Shown: piece by piece, positions 8,695-16,353 of the stretch
How positions within the stretch are numbered: position 1 is the first letter of the stretch
Layout of the letters: every line of letters begins with the position of its first letter
Assembly (NCBI GenBank): GCA_016191165.1
Contig: JACPPF010000084.1
Location: 1 to 58,171 of the forward strand
Direction of reading: 5' to 3'
Length of the DNA stretch: 58,171 nt
Origin: Planctomycetota bacterium
Lineage (GTDB): Bacteria > Planctomycetota > Planctomycetia > Gemmatales > Gemmataceae
The notes under the pieces: generated by a model
Seen by the model: the letters and a program-made list of their open reading frames with translations, nothing else
Told to the model about the DNA's origin: nothing
The model's database searches: none
Made by a program: the position numbers and the translations under genes

Positions 8695-9177
8695 ATGCGT
8701 CTGTCATTTTGGTCTGCAAGCGCGTTGATCCTGGTGGGTCTGGCTGCCTGGTCGACGCCGGCGCAGACCGCGAAGAAGAAACATCCGCATCACCACTTGC
8801 ATCACGCCCTCTGGGAGTTGCGCGACGCCCGCGCGGCATTGGTGAAGTCCTCAAAGAAACTTGCGGGCGGTAAAAAAAGGGCCGTCAGCGCGATTGACGA
8901 CGCCATCCGCCATCTGGAGTTGATCCTCCAATACAAGGGCGACAACATCAAAGGCGTGCCAACCCGAGGCGACCTGGCCGTGGCCTACAAGAAATACAAG
9001 AGCCATCCCCACCTCCATCATGCTGTCCACGAGTTGCGTCACGTCCAAAAGCACCTCCAGGCTGCGTCGCACAATTTCAACGGCCATCGCAAAGCAGCGC
9101 TGAGTGCCTCCAACCACGCCATCGCGGAGATCGAGGCATTATTGAAGCCCAACGTGAAAAAGAAGAAGAAAAACTGA
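8695..9177 (+). CDS. Small secreted His-rich protein with two internal repeats
   Basis: A 160-residue protein with a signal peptide (MRLSFWSASALILVGLAAWS, cleaved near PAQ). Two similar helical segments follow: HHHLHHALWELRDARAAL near residue 25 and HLHHAVHELRHVQKHLQAA near residue 107. Each is followed by a Lys-rich stretch and a line ending in a basic tail (KKKKKN). AAGGAG lies eight bases before the ATG. The duplicated HHALWEL / HHAVHEL motif suggests an internal duplication; clustered His could bind metal, but no family was recognised. Its operon context is empty. Confidence 0.8.
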   Translation: MRLSFWSASALILVGLAAWSTPAQTAKKKHPHHHLHHALWELRDARAALVKSSKKLAGGKKRAVSAIDDAIRHLELILQYKGDNIKGVPTRGDLAVAYKKYKSHPHLHHAVHELRHVQKHLQAASHNFNGHRKAALSASNHAIAEIEALLKPNVKKKKKN

Positions 9178-9500
9178 GACCGGATGTCGAAAACCGCCAC
9201 ATGGCCGTGCATTGGAAAACGCCAGTCCATCGGGGCGGGACGGGTTTTCCTGGCTGAATCATGTCAGACAATGTCGCGTAAATCATGCAATAACAACCAG
9301 TTATGACGCGGGCCTCTCCAACGCGATGCCGTTGGCATCGCGTTTGCTCGTTTTCACTTTCTGAAAGATTTCCGAAAATTTCGCGAACCTTCTCGCCTGC
9401 CGCGTTGTCCGAGAGGAGTACGCGCCCAAGGTTCGTTTTTTTTGGAATGCCCTGTAGGGTATTGAAAAGAACCACGCCCTCAAACAAGCCGGAGGCTCCC
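9178..9500 (+). other. Intergenic stretch with one strong hairpin
   Basis: No convincing gene. At 9320-9344 an 11-bp perfect stem (AACGCGATGCC / GGCATCGCGTT) closes a 3-base loop and is followed by a T-rich stretch. This could be a distal terminator of the His-rich protein gene. The rest shows no recognised motif. Confidence 0.5.
9320..9344 (+). terminator. Possible terminator hairpin
   Basis: A perfect 11-bp stem with loop GTT, followed by T-rich sequence (TTTGCTCGTTTTC). It lies 140 bases downstream of the His-rich protein stop, farther than usual, so the role is uncertain. Confidence 0.5.
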
Positions 9501-9845
9501 ATGGCCGTCAAGAACATGCAAACCGTGGCATCGACCGTCGCCGAGAATCAAGGCGTCGAGGCGAGCGGTACGGATTGCGCGGGTTCGATGCGGACGGATG
9601 GGCGGCTCCCGGCTCCCTTCTTGTCCCTGTTTAGCCTGCCGCAACCCGGAACGTATCCGATGCTGGCGGCGCCTGATGCCGATTTACGCGCGGTGGAAAA
9701 CCCCGCCGCGGCACAGGCCGCCGAACGGACCGGTCGGTCCAGATGCGACACCGGCGCCAACCCAAGCGCAAGGCTCGTTCGCGACGAATGCGCAACCATG
9801 CTATCAACATGGTCCGCGTTCGGAACGAAACGAACGCATGGGTAA
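9501..9845 (+). CDS. Doubtful small ORF, possibly frameshifted, ahead of the sigma factor gene
   Basis: 114 residues from an ATG preceded by CCGGAGG. The first two thirds (MAVKNMQTVASTVAENQGVE...) show codon use typical of the window; after about residue 75 the codon pattern degrades. At that point a second frame looks more natural. It runs to 9957 and ends PLPV then TAG, where a GTTTAGC repeat supplies the stop, as in three other genes here. The true product may be a fusion of both frames, or the whole may be non-coding. No family was recognised. Confidence 0.3.
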   Translation: MAVKNMQTVASTVAENQGVEASGTDCAGSMRTDGRLPAPFLSLFSLPQPGTYPMLAAPDADLRAVENPAAAQAAERTGRSRCDTGANPSARLVRDECATMLSTWSAFGTKRTHG

Positions 9846-10046
9846 GCGAGATCCGTATTCCGGATCTTTGGCGTCGGCACAGGCAAACATTCCCGCGCGG
9901 GCTCGCGCCCGCACACCGTCATCCACTGCGATAACGAATTCGCCGCTCCCCGTTTAGCGCTCGCGCGACGGCGCCGTTTACCTGGCGCCATGTCGCCCGT
10001 GCCGGGCGGTCAGCGGTCGGGGAAATGGGAAAGGAAGGGTACCGCC
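9846..10046. other. Leader of the sigma factor gene with a degenerate GTTTAGC repeat
   Basis: The bases CGTTTAGCGCTCGC from 9951 match the left arm of the GTTTAGC palindrome family. The right arm is degenerate (GCGCCGTTTACCTGGCGCC). Nothing else was recognised. Confidence 0.45.
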
Positions 10047-10598
10047 ATGACCTGGGAAATCATCTCCACGTTGATCACGCGCGCCCAGACGGGCGACCGG
10101 GCCGCATTCGGCGAACTGGTCGAGCGCTTCCACCCCGCCGTTTACGCTGTGGCGCTGGCGCGCATGCGCGATCCGAACGAGGCGACGGAACTGGCGCAGG
10201 AGGTCTTCATCCACGCCATGACGAAGATCGACCAGCTGCGCGATCCGCACTGCTTCGTCGGCTGGCTGCGGCAGATCACGGTGCGCATGGCGATCAACCG
10301 CGTCACGCGCAAGGGGCCGGTCAAGGGCGTTGAGCCGGAGTACTTGCAGAACGCTCCGGGCGCCGGCGATGGCCCGCTCGACGAGATGATCCGCACGGAA
10401 GATCGCGCGGATATCTGGAAGGGTCTCGATCGGCTCAAGGATATAGATCGCGACACGCTGGTCGCTTTCTATATTCAGGGCCGCACCTTGAAGCAGATGG
10501 CCCGGCAGTTCGAGACGCCGGTTGGGACCATCAAGCGCCGGTTGCACGTCGCCCGCAACCGCCTGCGCTGCGCCATGGAAAGCAAGGCGATCGCGTAA
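10047..10598 (+). CDS. ECF-type RNA polymerase sigma-70 family factor
   Basis: A 183-residue sigma factor. Region 2 reads LVERFHPAVYAVALARMRDPNEATELAQEVFIHAMTK-like, and region 4 is a helix-turn-helix (DTLVAFYIQGRTLKQMARQF followed by TPVGTIKRRLHVARNRL). It recruits RNA polymerase to an alternative promoter set. The ATG at 10047 has AAGGAAGGG at ideal spacing; an upstream in-frame start would add an unsupported tail. No anti-sigma gene is adjacent, as is frequent for planctomycete ECF factors, and the regulon cannot be told from this window. Confidence 0.93.
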   Translation: MTWEIISTLITRAQTGDRAAFGELVERFHPAVYAVALARMRDPNEATELAQEVFIHAMTKIDQLRDPHCFVGWLRQITVRMAINRVTRKGPVKGVEPEYLQNAPGAGDGPLDEMIRTEDRADIWKGLDRLKDIDRDTLVAFYIQGRTLKQMARQFETPVGTIKRRLHVARNRLRCAMESKAIA

Positions 10599-10607
10599 AC
10601 CCCATCC

Positions 10608-10636
10608 CCCGCCATGAGCGCAGCGCTTGGCGGGGC
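10608..10636. repeat. 29-nt hairpin with constant loop
   Basis: An 8-bp stem CCCCGCCA / TGGCGGGG around TGAGCGCAGCGCT, the reverse-oriented form of the family loop. It lies just after the sigma factor stop. Confidence 0.8.
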
Positions 10637-10644
10637 TCCTTGCC

Positions 10645-10711
10645 GTAGCTCAGGCGCTCCAGCCTGGCATGTCGCGACTGCTGTCAGGCAAGAATGCCTG
10701 ACCTACTTCCA
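10645..10711. repeat. Degenerate copy of the GTAGGTCAGGC palindrome
   Basis: GTAGCTCAGGCGCTCCAGCC on the left and GTCAGGC...GCCTGACCTACTT on the right match the two arms of the palindromes at 23126 and 54675, with several mismatches. With the hairpin at 10608 it fills the gap before the next gene. Confidence 0.6.
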
Positions 10712-10881
10712 ACTGTGGCCCTACTCGCCTGAACGTAAGTTGCCAATTCCCAACCTCTCCCCTATATGTTTCTGAAGCGATCTCCATCCGGACGCTGCGA
10801 CGCGGTGACGGAAACGCCGGGGCTTTTCGCATCTTGCATTGAAACTCAGCAGCAGGAATTCAACTGCTCAGGGCCTCAACG

Positions 10882-11313
10882 ATGGAACCACTCTCCGAAC
10901 CCAGCATTTGGCAAACCCTCTTGCTGCTTTTTCACACCCTGGGCACGCTGGTGATTCAATTGGCGGCCCTGGGGTATCATCTGCTCCTGTGGATTCTCTT
11001 CGCGGCCTGGTGCCTGTGGGGCATCAACTGGAAGCGCACCCGGCATTTCCTCGCCACCGGCGCGTGGGCGCCGGCGATCCTGTTGATCGTCCTGATCGCC
11101 ATCGTCTGGTCGCGCATCGACCCGAGCCCGTGCGCCCAATGTGGTCTCCCCGCGTTCTGGTGGCAACTTGGTTACGTCTCGATGCTGGCGGCGCTGGCGA
11201 TGTTTTGCGGTTGGATTCAAAACGTCATGCACTGGACGCCGCACGACATTTCCGTCGATCCGCCGGCGCATGGCCACGGCCATGATCACGGGCACAGCCC
11301 CGGGCATCATTGA
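10882..11313 (+). CDS. Small membrane protein with His-rich tail
   Basis: 143 residues with about four hydrophobic segments (TLLLLFHTLGTLVIQLAALG; LLLWILFAAWCLWGI; APAILLIVLIAIVWS; LGYVSMLAALAMFCGW). A CxxC pair lies between them (SPCAQCG, near residue 84). The C-terminal tail HGHGHDHGHSPGHH is typical of metal-binding ends. No family was recognised. Metal handling or a respiratory accessory role would fit the tail and the CxxC, but this is inference. The ATG begins the first membrane segment region, and no other start is nearby. Confidence 0.75.
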   Translation: MEPLSEPSIWQTLLLLFHTLGTLVIQLAALGYHLLLWILFAAWCLWGINWKRTRHFLATGAWAPAILLIVLIAIVWSRIDPSPCAQCGLPAFWWQLGYVSMLAALAMFCGWIQNVMHWTPHDISVDPPAHGHGHDHGHSPGHH

Positions 11314-11326
11314 TTGAAGTCGCCGT

Positions 11327-12544
11327 TCAGCGCGAACCAAACACTTTGACCAGGAACTCCTGCGACTCCTGCCAGCGCTCCACCGCCTTGGCGAAATCCA
11401 CGCGGAGGGCGCGCACGGTCCGCGGCGTCTGGATGGGCGCGAGCGAATCGACCTTCACGTTGGGATTGAGCGGAATCTGCCGACTCGCGGATTTCGCAAG
11501 CTTCATTTCCACTTCCGGGCTCAGAAGATAGTCGATCAGCTTTTTGGCGCCGTTCGGATTGGGGCAGCCCTTGATCATCGCCACGGTGTTGGGGATGAAC
11601 AGCGTGTCGCCGTCGGTGAAGATCATTTTGACGGGGCGGCCTGCCGCGATCTCGGCCATGGCGTCATCGGTATCGGTCAGGCCGACCGCGTAATTGCCCA
11701 TGCCGACCCCGGTGGCCGACTGCTTGTTGCCTCCAACTGGGACGACGCCGTTGGCCTTGAGTTTGCGATAGAAGGCCTGAGTTTTTTCTTTGCCCCAGGA
11801 TTGAAACAAGCAGCTTGCCTGGGTCGCGGTGGTGCCGAAAAGGGGCTTGGCCAAGGCGATCTTGTTCTTCCATTTCGGATCGGTCAGGTCGAAGAGCGTT
11901 TTTGGAAAGTCCTTTTCCGCGACGAGATCCGTGTTGACCAGGAGTACACGTGCCCGGGCGGCGAAGGCGGTCCAGGTCTGGTCGCCGGCCTTGAATTCGG
12001 CAGGGAAAGCGAGGGCCGAAGGGCTTCCATAGGGCTGGAGCAGGCCCTTTTGCTGCAAGCGAATCGTCGCCAGGATTTCGTTGTTCCAGTGGACATCGCA
12101 GCGGGGCTGCGCCGCCTCGCGGATCAGGTCTTCGTAGAGTTGCACGGACTTGTTCGCCTCGGTGTCCCAGCGGACGTCCACCTTGAGACCGGACGCTTTC
12201 TCGAAATCGTTGAAGATGTCCTCGGCGAATTCGCGATCATGGGCGCAGTAGACGACCACGCGTGTCGCCGGTTCACGCTGGCAGCCTGAAAGCAACGCGG
12301 TCGAAGCGAACAACAGACAGGAAACGATAAGCCGGCCCGCGTTATATCGCGGGCGATAAGGCCTGACACGTTTGGCGGCGATACCGTTCGTCGAAGAGCA
12401 CTTGACCAGCCCCCAGCGCAAGCTGGGGGTTTGGGGAGGCTGCCCAAACCCCCACGCTTGCGCGTGGGGCTGGTATCGCTCCGCTTGACGACGCGCGGCT
12501 GCGCCCGCGCTCCCCGTCGGGTCGCGGCTAAACGAATCGGCCAT
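11327..12544 (-). CDS. Iron-type ABC transporter substrate-binding lipoprotein, N-terminus disturbed by repeats
   Basis: A family 1 extracellular solute-binding protein resembling Fe(III)-binding FbpA types: TRVVVYCAHDREFAEDI at the start of the mature part, VGLTDTDDAMAEIAAGRPVK and a C-terminal LIDYLLSPEVEMKLA. A lipoprotein signal (SCLLFASTALLSGC) is present. The only ATG in frame is at 12544, about 80 residues before the signal. The intervening codons come from palindromic repeats, and no ATG or GTG lies between repeat and signal (only a TTG inside the repeat). Either translation starts at 12544 with an unusual extension, or a non-standard start near 12350 is used, or the gene is damaged. 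No permease or ATPase gene is adjacent. Confidence 0.8.
   Translation of the reverse strand: MADSFSRDPTGSAGAAARRQAERYQPHAQAWGFGQPPQTPSLRWGLVKCSSTNGIAAKRVRPYRPRYNAGRLIVSCLLFASTALLSGCQREPATRVVVYCAHDREFAEDIFNDFEKASGLKVDVRWDTEANKSVQLYEDLIREAAQPRCDVHWNNEILATIRLQQKGLLQPYGSPSALAFPAEFKAGDQTWTAFAARARVLLVNTDLVAEKDFPKTLFDLTDPKWKNKIALAKPLFGTTATQASCLFQSWGKEKTQAFYRKLKANGVVPVGGNKQSATGVGMGNYAVGLTDTDDAMAEIAAGRPVKMIFTDGDTLFIPNTVAMIKGCPNPNGAKKLIDYLLSPEVEMKLAKSASRQIPLNPNVKVDSLAPIQTPRTVRALRVDFAKAVERWQESQEFLVKVFGSR
12369..12541. repeat. Composite palindromic element in the 5' part of the lipoprotein gene
   Basis: The left part (TTCGTCGAAGAGCACTTGAC, then an inverted pair CCAGCCCC...GGGGCTGG with inner CCCAAACCCCC) matches the element at 15527. 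The right part (GTCGGGTCGCGGCTAAACGA) is a half of the GTTTAGC family. All of it lies in the open frame of the gene. Confidence 0.8.
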
Positions 12545-12582
12545 TTTTCACCGCGTGGAGTATCGAAGTCATCATGCGTGAA

Positions 12583-13452
12583 CTAGTTGGGCTGCCCGGC
12601 CTTCTCCGCTCGCAGGCTGTCGCGTGGGGAGAAGTATTTGATCAGCTTCACTTCGTTGCCCTTGTCGTTGTAGGCCATCTCGTCCACCAGGCCGCGCGAC
12701 ATCATGATGCCAAAGCCGCCTTCGCGGATGCCCAGCGTTTCGCGAACCATCATGTGGCTGACCGGATCGTCGGGTTTGGCGGCGTGGGGCAGGTTGGCGG
12801 GGCTGAAACCCGGGCCGGTATCCTTGATGTCGATCGTGATCTTTTCCGGATCGATGCGATAATCCACGGTGACGATACGTTCGGTCTGGCGCTGGTGACC
12901 CCATTCGATGGCGTTGGTTCCCAGCTCGCGCACGGCCGTCGTGAACTGCTTGATCTGTTGCTTGGTCATGCCGCTGAACAAGAATAGCGAGCCGAGCAGG
13001 TGGTTTAGCTCTTCCAGGTAATGGGTGTCGCTTTGCAAATGAAAGCGGATTTCGCCCTCGGTGCCGTGTTCCTTGAGGTCTTCGAGCCAGTTCAGGGCGT
13101 TTTGAATCGCCTGGTTGAGTGAGTCGGCCGTGAACGGTTTGGTCAGGTAGGTGTTGGCGCCGACCTGCAAGCCATGCACGCGATCGTCGTGACCGGACAT
13201 CGCGGTGATCATGATGACGGGAATCAGATTGGTGTCGCGGTCCAGCTTCAGCGTTTCGCAGATCGAGTAGCCGTCGATGTCCGGCAGCATGAGGTCGAGC
13301 AGCACGACCTCGGGTTTGTTCTTTTGCACCCACTCGACGACGTGTTTGCCCTCGAACAGCGTCGTGGGTTCGTAGCCCCAGTGCCGCATGTGCTCGGCCA
13401 GGATGAGAGCGAGATCTTGTTCATCATCGACGATCAGAGCCGTGCGTTTCAT
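12583..13452 (-). CDS. Response regulator with C-terminal GHKL (anti-sigma-like) ATPase domain
   Basis: 289 residues. Residues 1-120 are a receiver domain: acidic pair Asp9/Asp10, phospho-acceptor Asp53 in LLDLMLPDIDG, and a TKPF lysine loop. From about residue 150 a histidine-kinase-like ATPase domain follows (TAVRELGTNAIEWGH as N box, IKDTGPGF as G1 box, EGGFGIMMSRGLVDE as G2 region), similar to RsbW/SpoIIAB-type serine kinases. There is no phospho-acceptor His domain. The ATG at 13452 is preferred because GTGAGG precedes it; a GTG four codons earlier is possible. It may control an anti-sigma partner switch, but the partners are not visible. Confidence 0.9.
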   Translation of the reverse strand: MKRTALIVDDEQDLALILAEHMRHWGYEPTTLFEGKHVVEWVQKNKPEVVLLDLMLPDIDGYSICETLKLDRDTNLIPVIMITAMSGHDDRVHGLQVGANTYLTKPFTADSLNQAIQNALNWLEDLKEHGTEGEIRFHLQSDTHYLEELNHLLGSLFLFSGMTKQQIKQFTTAVRELGTNAIEWGHQRQTERIVTVDYRIDPEKITIDIKDTGPGFSPANLPHAAKPDDPVSHMMVRETLGIREGGFGIMMSRGLVDEMAYNDKGNEVKLIKYFSPRDSLRAEKAGQPN

Positions 13453-13618
13453 GATGCGCCTCACGCCGGAACGAGACGGGACTATCCAGCGCCTATTGTT
13501 TCAGTTTTCATGGCAGCGGTCAAGGGGCTAGAATGGAGACACTGCCCTTGGCATGGACGGCGAACATCAAGCGCGGTCTGGACCGGTGATGGGTCGTTGT
13601 CGTATGACGGCGCGGCAG

Positions 13619-14443
13619 TCAGGCCTTGGAGCCTCCGGAAACGTCCGCCTTGTTTCCCTTCTGAAATGGCAAAGCCAGCATCCACGCCAGGCCCTCGGCG
13701 ACACGCTCATCGCGGACCTCTGGCAGGCCAATCGCCATTTCCGCATGGCCTTTTGCCGGCTGCGCCAAATAGGTTCCAAGCAGAAAATCCCACCAGGGCA
13801 GGCTGAAACCAAAGTTGCGGTTGGTCTCTTCCGGGTTGGTCGAGTGATGGACGCGGTGCATGTCCGGCGTGACGATCACGAGCCGAACGAAAGCATCAAG
13901 CCAGCCCGGCAGTTTGACGTTGGCGTGATTGAACAAGGAAGTGGCATTCAACATCATCTCAAAAATCAGCACGGCCAGCGCCGGAGCCCCAAGCAGCAGG
14001 ACTGCCGCCAGCTTGATGGCGTGTGAAATCACCATTTCGAGCGTGTGGAAGCGGGCGCCAGTGGTTACATCCATATCGAGGTCGGCATGATGCACGCGAT
14101 GCAGGCGCCACAGGAAGGGCAGGGCATGAAAAAGCACGTGCTGCAAGTAAACAACGAGATCGAGCAAAACCACGCAGATCAGTACGGACAACCAGAACGG
14201 CATGTCAAGACGGTTCAGGAGGCCCCAGCCTTGCGATTCCGCGAGTAGCGCCACGCCGGCGATGCCCGCTGGCGCCAGGACGCGTAGCACAAGAGAATTG
14301 ATTGCCGCCAGTCCAAGGTTGCTCAGCCAACGGCGCGGCTTGTCAGTCGTCAGCCGCCGGCGCGGCCAGGCGAACTCCGCCAGCGCCATCAGTGCGAAGA
14401 CGCCAAGGAATGCGCCCAGGCGCAATTGGATTTCATCGAACAC
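13619..14443 (-). CDS. Fatty acid hydroxylase / sterol desaturase family membrane protein
   Basis: A 274-residue integral membrane di-iron oxygenase candidate. The His boxes are HVLFH (residues 102-106), HRVHH (115-119) and DMHRVHH in the C-terminal half. NRNFGFSLPWWDFLLGTY is typical of the superfamily. A GTG start at 14443 is chosen: AGGA precedes it and VFDEIQLRLGAFLGVFALM begins the first membrane segment, while the longer frame upstream is not natural. The substrate could be a lipid or carotenoid alcohol; the family alone does not decide. Confidence 0.88.
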   Translation of the reverse strand: MFDEIQLRLGAFLGVFALMALAEFAWPRRRLTTDKPRRWLSNLGLAAINSLVLRVLAPAGIAGVALLAESQGWGLLNRLDMPFWLSVLICVVLLDLVVYLQHVLFHALPFLWRLHRVHHADLDMDVTTGARFHTLEMVISHAIKLAAVLLLGAPALAVLIFEMMLNATSLFNHANVKLPGWLDAFVRLVIVTPDMHRVHHSTNPEETNRNFGFSLPWWDFLLGTYLAQPAKGHAEMAIGLPEVRDERVAEGLAWMLALPFQKGNKADVSGGSKA

Positions 14444-14576
14444 GCTTCCTGCTCCAGGTAACGGTGACCTGTTGTCAGGATACCTGAACGGTCCGAAAAT
14501 CGCATGGTGAGCCTGGTGATAGATCGGACGGGAATCAGAAGGAACGCTAATGCGTCGCCTTTGGGTGAGCGTGTGC

Positions 14577-15494
14577 CTACGCCGCCGGCTCCACCGGTTC
14601 AAGCAGTTCGAGAAACAGCCGGGCGGGAATGGGCAGAACGCGGCGGCGATCCCAGACGACTAGCATCTCGCGCGCGAAGGACATGTTGGCGACCTGAACC
14701 ACAAAAAGTTTTTTGGCGAGAAGCTCGTTCTCGACTGCCCGGGTCGAAAGCACGGTGACGCCCAGGCCGCGTTTGACGGCTTCCTTGATCGCTTCGTTGC
14801 TACCCAGCTCCATGGCGACGCGCAAATTGCGGAGCGACTTGCCGGCTTGCAACAGGGCCTGCTCCAGACAGGACCGCGACGCCGAGCCGACCTCGCGCAC
14901 AATCAACGGCTCCGCCTCCAGCTGGGCCAGTGTGACTTGTTTGAGCTTGCACCACGGATGCTTGGCCGGGACAACCACCGCCAGCTCATCGGTGGCAAAA
15001 ACGCGGAACTCCAGATGTGTGCTGTCTCCGCGCCCCCCGACGAGGCCGAGGTGAACCTGCCCCTGCTCAACCCGTTCCAGAACCTCCGAACTGTCGGTCA
15101 CGGTGGCGCGCAACACCACATGCGGGTGCCGTTCCTGAAATCGCGCGATCAGATCGGGCAACAGATATTCGCCCGGTACCGAACTGGCCGCAAGGATCAA
15201 CTCGCCGTGCAACTTGGTTTCCCGCCCCGTGATCTCGGAAATTGCTTCCCGATGTAATTCCAAAATACGCTGCGCGTAGCCATAGAGGCTCCGCCCGGCC
15301 TCGGTGAGAAGCACATGCCCACCCTGGCGATCAAAAAGCGATTCCTTCAGCACCTTCTCCAGAGCTTGAATGCGCTGGCTTATGGCGGCCTGCGTCATGC
15401 CCAGCGCCCGGCCGGCAGCGGTGAAGCTGCTCAACTCCGCTGCCTTGGCGAAGGTTTCCAGATACGGCAGTTGCTCGGCGTCCATGACGGCCAT
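14577..15494 (-). CDS. LysR family transcriptional regulator
   Basis: 305 residues. The N-terminal winged helix-turn-helix reads LETFAKAAELSSFTAAGRAL and continues MTQAAISQRIQALEKVL. The effector domain follows (GELILAASSVPGEYLLPDLI; LGLVGGRGDSTHLEF), related to CysB/CbbR-like members. The ATG at 15494 gives the usual family length; the frame extends upstream into a repeat. A long inverted repeat (15527-15630) lies in its promoter region. The gene next downstream on the same strand encodes the fatty acid hydroxylase. The effector is unknown. Confidence 0.92.
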   Translation of the reverse strand: MAVMDAEQLPYLETFAKAAELSSFTAAGRALGMTQAAISQRIQALEKVLKESLFDRQGGHVLLTEAGRSLYGYAQRILELHREAISEITGRETKLHGELILAASSVPGEYLLPDLIARFQERHPHVVLRATVTDSSEVLERVEQGQVHLGLVGGRGDSTHLEFRVFATDELAVVVPAKHPWCKLKQVTLAQLEAEPLIVREVGSASRSCLEQALLQAGKSLRNLRVAMELGSNEAIKEAVKRGLGVTVLSTRAVENELLAKKLFVVQVANMSFAREMLVVWDRRRVLPIPARLFLELLEPVEPAA

Positions 15495-15526
15495 TTTATA
15501 CTCCGCGCGGTGAGGAATGGCACATT

Positions 15527-15630
15527 CGTTTGGCCGCAATACGGTTCGTCGAAGAGCACTTGACCAGCCCCCAGCGCAAGTTGGGGGGCTTGGGATCGCT
15601 CCGCTTGACGAACGCCATTGCGCCCAAACG
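15527..15630. repeat. Long inverted-repeat element upstream of the LysR gene
   Basis: Ends CGTTTGGCCGCAATACGGTT and CGCCATTGCGCCCAAACG are inverted repeats of about 24 bp with a few mismatches. The inside (GTCGAAGAGCACTTGACCAG) matches the element at 12369. It looks like a small non-autonomous palindromic element placed 33 bp upstream of the LysR start codon. Confidence 0.8.
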
Positions 15631-15695
15631 TTTCAAAGCCCCCTGCGAGCGGTAAACTTCGCTCGCGTAGGTCAGAGTGAAAGTTGATCGCAGTC

Positions 15696-15739
15696 AAAAA
15701 AAAAAACGCCGCCGCGCTGATCAGGATCAACGCGGCGGC
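15696..15739 (-). terminator. Strong intrinsic terminator of the thioredoxin-like (TGA-containing) gene
   Basis: On the minus strand GCCGCCGCG pairs with CGCGGCGGC around a further pairable centre (TTGATCC / TGATCAG-like). The stem is followed by a run of eleven T. It begins 34 bases after the stop codon at 15773. Confidence 0.95.
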
Positions 15740-15772
15740 ATGTCGCTCCATCCATCAGCCAATGAATGGGTT

Positions 15773-16336
15773 TCACTCGGACGCGGGCAGAATCTTCGGC
15801 ACGTCGGCCAAGATCTTCTCGATGGCCTTGGCGTTCAACTGGCCCTTCTTGAAGGCGTAGTTGGCTATGACTTTCCGCTTGTTGTAGAGAACGACCGTCA
15901 CGTCGGCGTCCTTGGCGACATGGTAGGCCTTGGGGCCAGCGGGGTTGTCGATCGACAACACGCAGGACTTGAGGCCTTGCTTGGTCGCAAGGGAACCGAG
16001 CGAATCGCTGAGCTTCTCGTCGTCAGAAAGGAACACGACGAAGCTGCCCATGCGGGCCTTCTTGTTCTTGGCGGTGATCACATCAATCTTCTTGACCAAA
16101 CTGGTCAAGCTGTCGGAGACTTCGCGTGCGAAGATCATCGCGACAGGGTTTCCACCGTTCTGTCAGACCAGGCAGTGCTTTTTACCGGCCTGACCGCCCG
16201 TCACGTTCAACGGGTGAAACGCTCCGGGAATGCCCTTGCCCACCTGAGGGCCCGATTTGAGGGCGTCACCCGCAGTTGCGCCGATGGTCATCAGCGCCGC
16301 AGCGGCGAATACGCCCGCAGCAATACGATACTTCAT
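15773..16336 (-). CDS. Candidate selenoprotein: exported thioredoxin-like protein with CxxU motif (in-frame TGA)
   Basis: Reading from the ATG at 16336 gives a signal peptide (MKYRIAAGVFAAAALMTIGA), then DALKSGPQVGKGIPGAFHPL, then GKKHCLV, TGA (16163-16165), QNGGNPVAMIFAREVSDS, and on in the same frame to the stop at 15773: 187 residues with codon 58 as TGA. Cys55 and codon 58 form C-x-x-U, exactly where a thioredoxin-type CxxC redox pair is expected; related planctomycete proteins, as I recall them, carry CxxC here. GGAGG lies at ideal spacing before the ATG, and a strong terminator follows the gene. This favours a functional selenoprotein over a decaying gene, but a nonsense mutation cannot be excluded. 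A clear bacterial SECIS was not identified. A conventional caller would start at the internal ATG 16138 and miss the motif. Confidence 0.75.
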
Positions 16337-16353
16337 GCAAAAACCTCCACATT

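Noticed and set aside
10142-10456. Minus-strand frame within the sigma factor gene
   Set aside because: It lies opposite to a clear ECF sigma factor with region 2 and 4 motifs; its own sequence has none.
15773-16138. Short protein starting at the internal ATG 16138
   Set aside because: It would lack the signal peptide and half of the redox motif. The upstream frame has an ideal ribosome binding site and continues through the TGA in the same frame.
16142-16164. Hairpin starting at the TGA as a proven SECIS
   Set aside because: The apical loop is only about 9 bases from the TGA and does not match the usual bacterial spacing, so it was not annotated as SECIS.
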